This document shows, piece by piece, positions 63,974-64,000 of a DNA stretch of 64,000 nt. The notes under the pieces were generated by a model, which searched no databases, had not been told where the DNA came from, and saw only the letters and a program-made list of their open reading frames with translations. The position numbers were made by a program, and so were the translations under genes. Source of the DNA: Cladorhizidae sp. MBARI D1340-BT2 (lineage: Eukaryota; Porifera; Demospongiae; Poecilosclerida; Cladorhizidae); assembly GCA_028752905.1 (NCBI GenBank), contig JAQNBH010000002.1:23695059-23759058 (forward strand), read 5' to 3'. The stretch's first letter is position 1; each line of letters starts with the position of its first letter.

Positions 63974-64000
63974 GTGGTAAGATTTGGGATTTTTCCTGGC
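63974..64000 (+). repeat. Partial unit at the right window edge
   Basis: Only the first 27 bp are present. They carry the AAGATTTGGG variant, also seen in units 45605, 47617, 54990 and 61962. The array therefore continues rightward, apparently repeating the order seen after 47617. Confidence 0.93.

Larger units (their letters stand above)
1..64000 (+). repeat. 403-bp satellite, continuous head-to-tail array
   Basis: The motif GTGGTAAGRTTTGKGATTTT recurs from 327 to 63974 with a dominant spacing of 403 bp, always in the same orientation. This gives 150 complete units and two partial ones. Apart from the 506-bp blocks described separately, no non-satellite sequence interrupts the array. Adjacent and distant units appear nearly identical over their first ~225 bp. 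No array edge, telomere repeat, transposable-element coding region or RNA gene is visible. Such a long homogeneous array is characteristic of eukaryotic satellite DNA. I do not recognise the family, and no taxon can be assigned. No stretch over 300 bp contains a credible gene. Confidence 0.98.
34678..64000 (+). repeat. Right array domain with 909- and 315-bp units
   Basis: All seven 909-bp units (35799, 39842, 43085, 49227, 52470, 55796, 59442) and all five 315-bp units (35081, 37111, 41154, 50539, 56705) lie here. Remaining units are about 401-407 bp. Markers include TTTATCTAAAAAAG, ATAGGTCTTC, AATCTGGTTT, GTAATCTTAC, CATAACATTTC, GATACTTTTT, TATGTGCC and GTACGTACC. The domain shows nested segmental duplications at several offsets, which implies recent expansion by unequal exchange or replication-based amplification. 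Confidence 0.87.
59641..64000 (+). repeat. Segmental duplication U, copy 2, running off the window
   Basis: This copy matches 43284-47643 at a constant offset of 16357 bp. The right half is nearly identical, whereas its 506-bp block is the most divergent of the seven. The match continues to the last base of the window, so the true length of the duplication is unknown. Confidence 0.87.

Noticed and set aside
1..64000. CRISPR array
   Set aside because: The repeats are 403 bp and directly abut one another. There are no short repeats separated by unique spacers and no cas genes.
1..64000. Ribosomal DNA intergenic spacer or histone gene repeat
   Set aside because: No rRNA or histone coding sequence occurs anywhere in 64 kb.

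Overview
The whole 64-kb window is one head-to-tail tandem satellite array. I count 150 complete units plus a partial unit at each end (1-326 and 63974-64000), all in the same orientation, so neither array edge is in view. The basic unit is 403 bp and AT-rich. I found no convincing protein-coding gene, rRNA, tRNA, transposase, CRISPR array or bacterial operon structure. A uniform long satellite with higher-order repeats and no genes points to eukaryotic heterochromatin (centromeric, pericentromeric, subtelomeric or B-chromosome type). I do not recognise the family and cannot name the organism from sequence alone.

The unit is bipartite. Starting each unit at the GTGGTAAG motif, roughly the first 225 bp are almost invariant, and roughly the last 175 bp carry most substitutions and indels. 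Length classes are 399-405 bp (standard), 407/408 bp (extra TA steps or a TATA duplication), 411 bp (8-bp AT insertion), 315 bp (88-bp deletion, five copies) and 909 bp (extra 506-bp block, seven copies).

The array is zoned. Left domain (1-10422): standard and 407-bp units in a 9-unit, 3637-bp higher-order repeat. Middle domain (10423-34677): all eleven 411-bp units, a diagnostic C-to-A change at unit position 134, and overlapping higher-order offsets of 2434, 4440 and 6465 bp. Right domain (34678-64000): all seven 909-bp and all five 315-bp units, with nested duplications at offsets of 1211, 2012, 4043, 4761, 9385 and 16357 bp.

The 506-bp block is made of six CT-bounded subunits of about 79-95 bp in an alternating A-B pattern. 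The first 18 bp of subunit A1 are present in every ordinary 403-bp unit. This suggests the common unit is a collapsed derivative of the longer one rather than the longer one being an insertion product. This block, its coupling to the 315-bp unit, and the strong conservation asymmetry inside the unit are the most interesting observations. A 61-codon open frame recurs in every conserved half, but it starts at GTG and is best explained as a by-product of satellite homogeneity.
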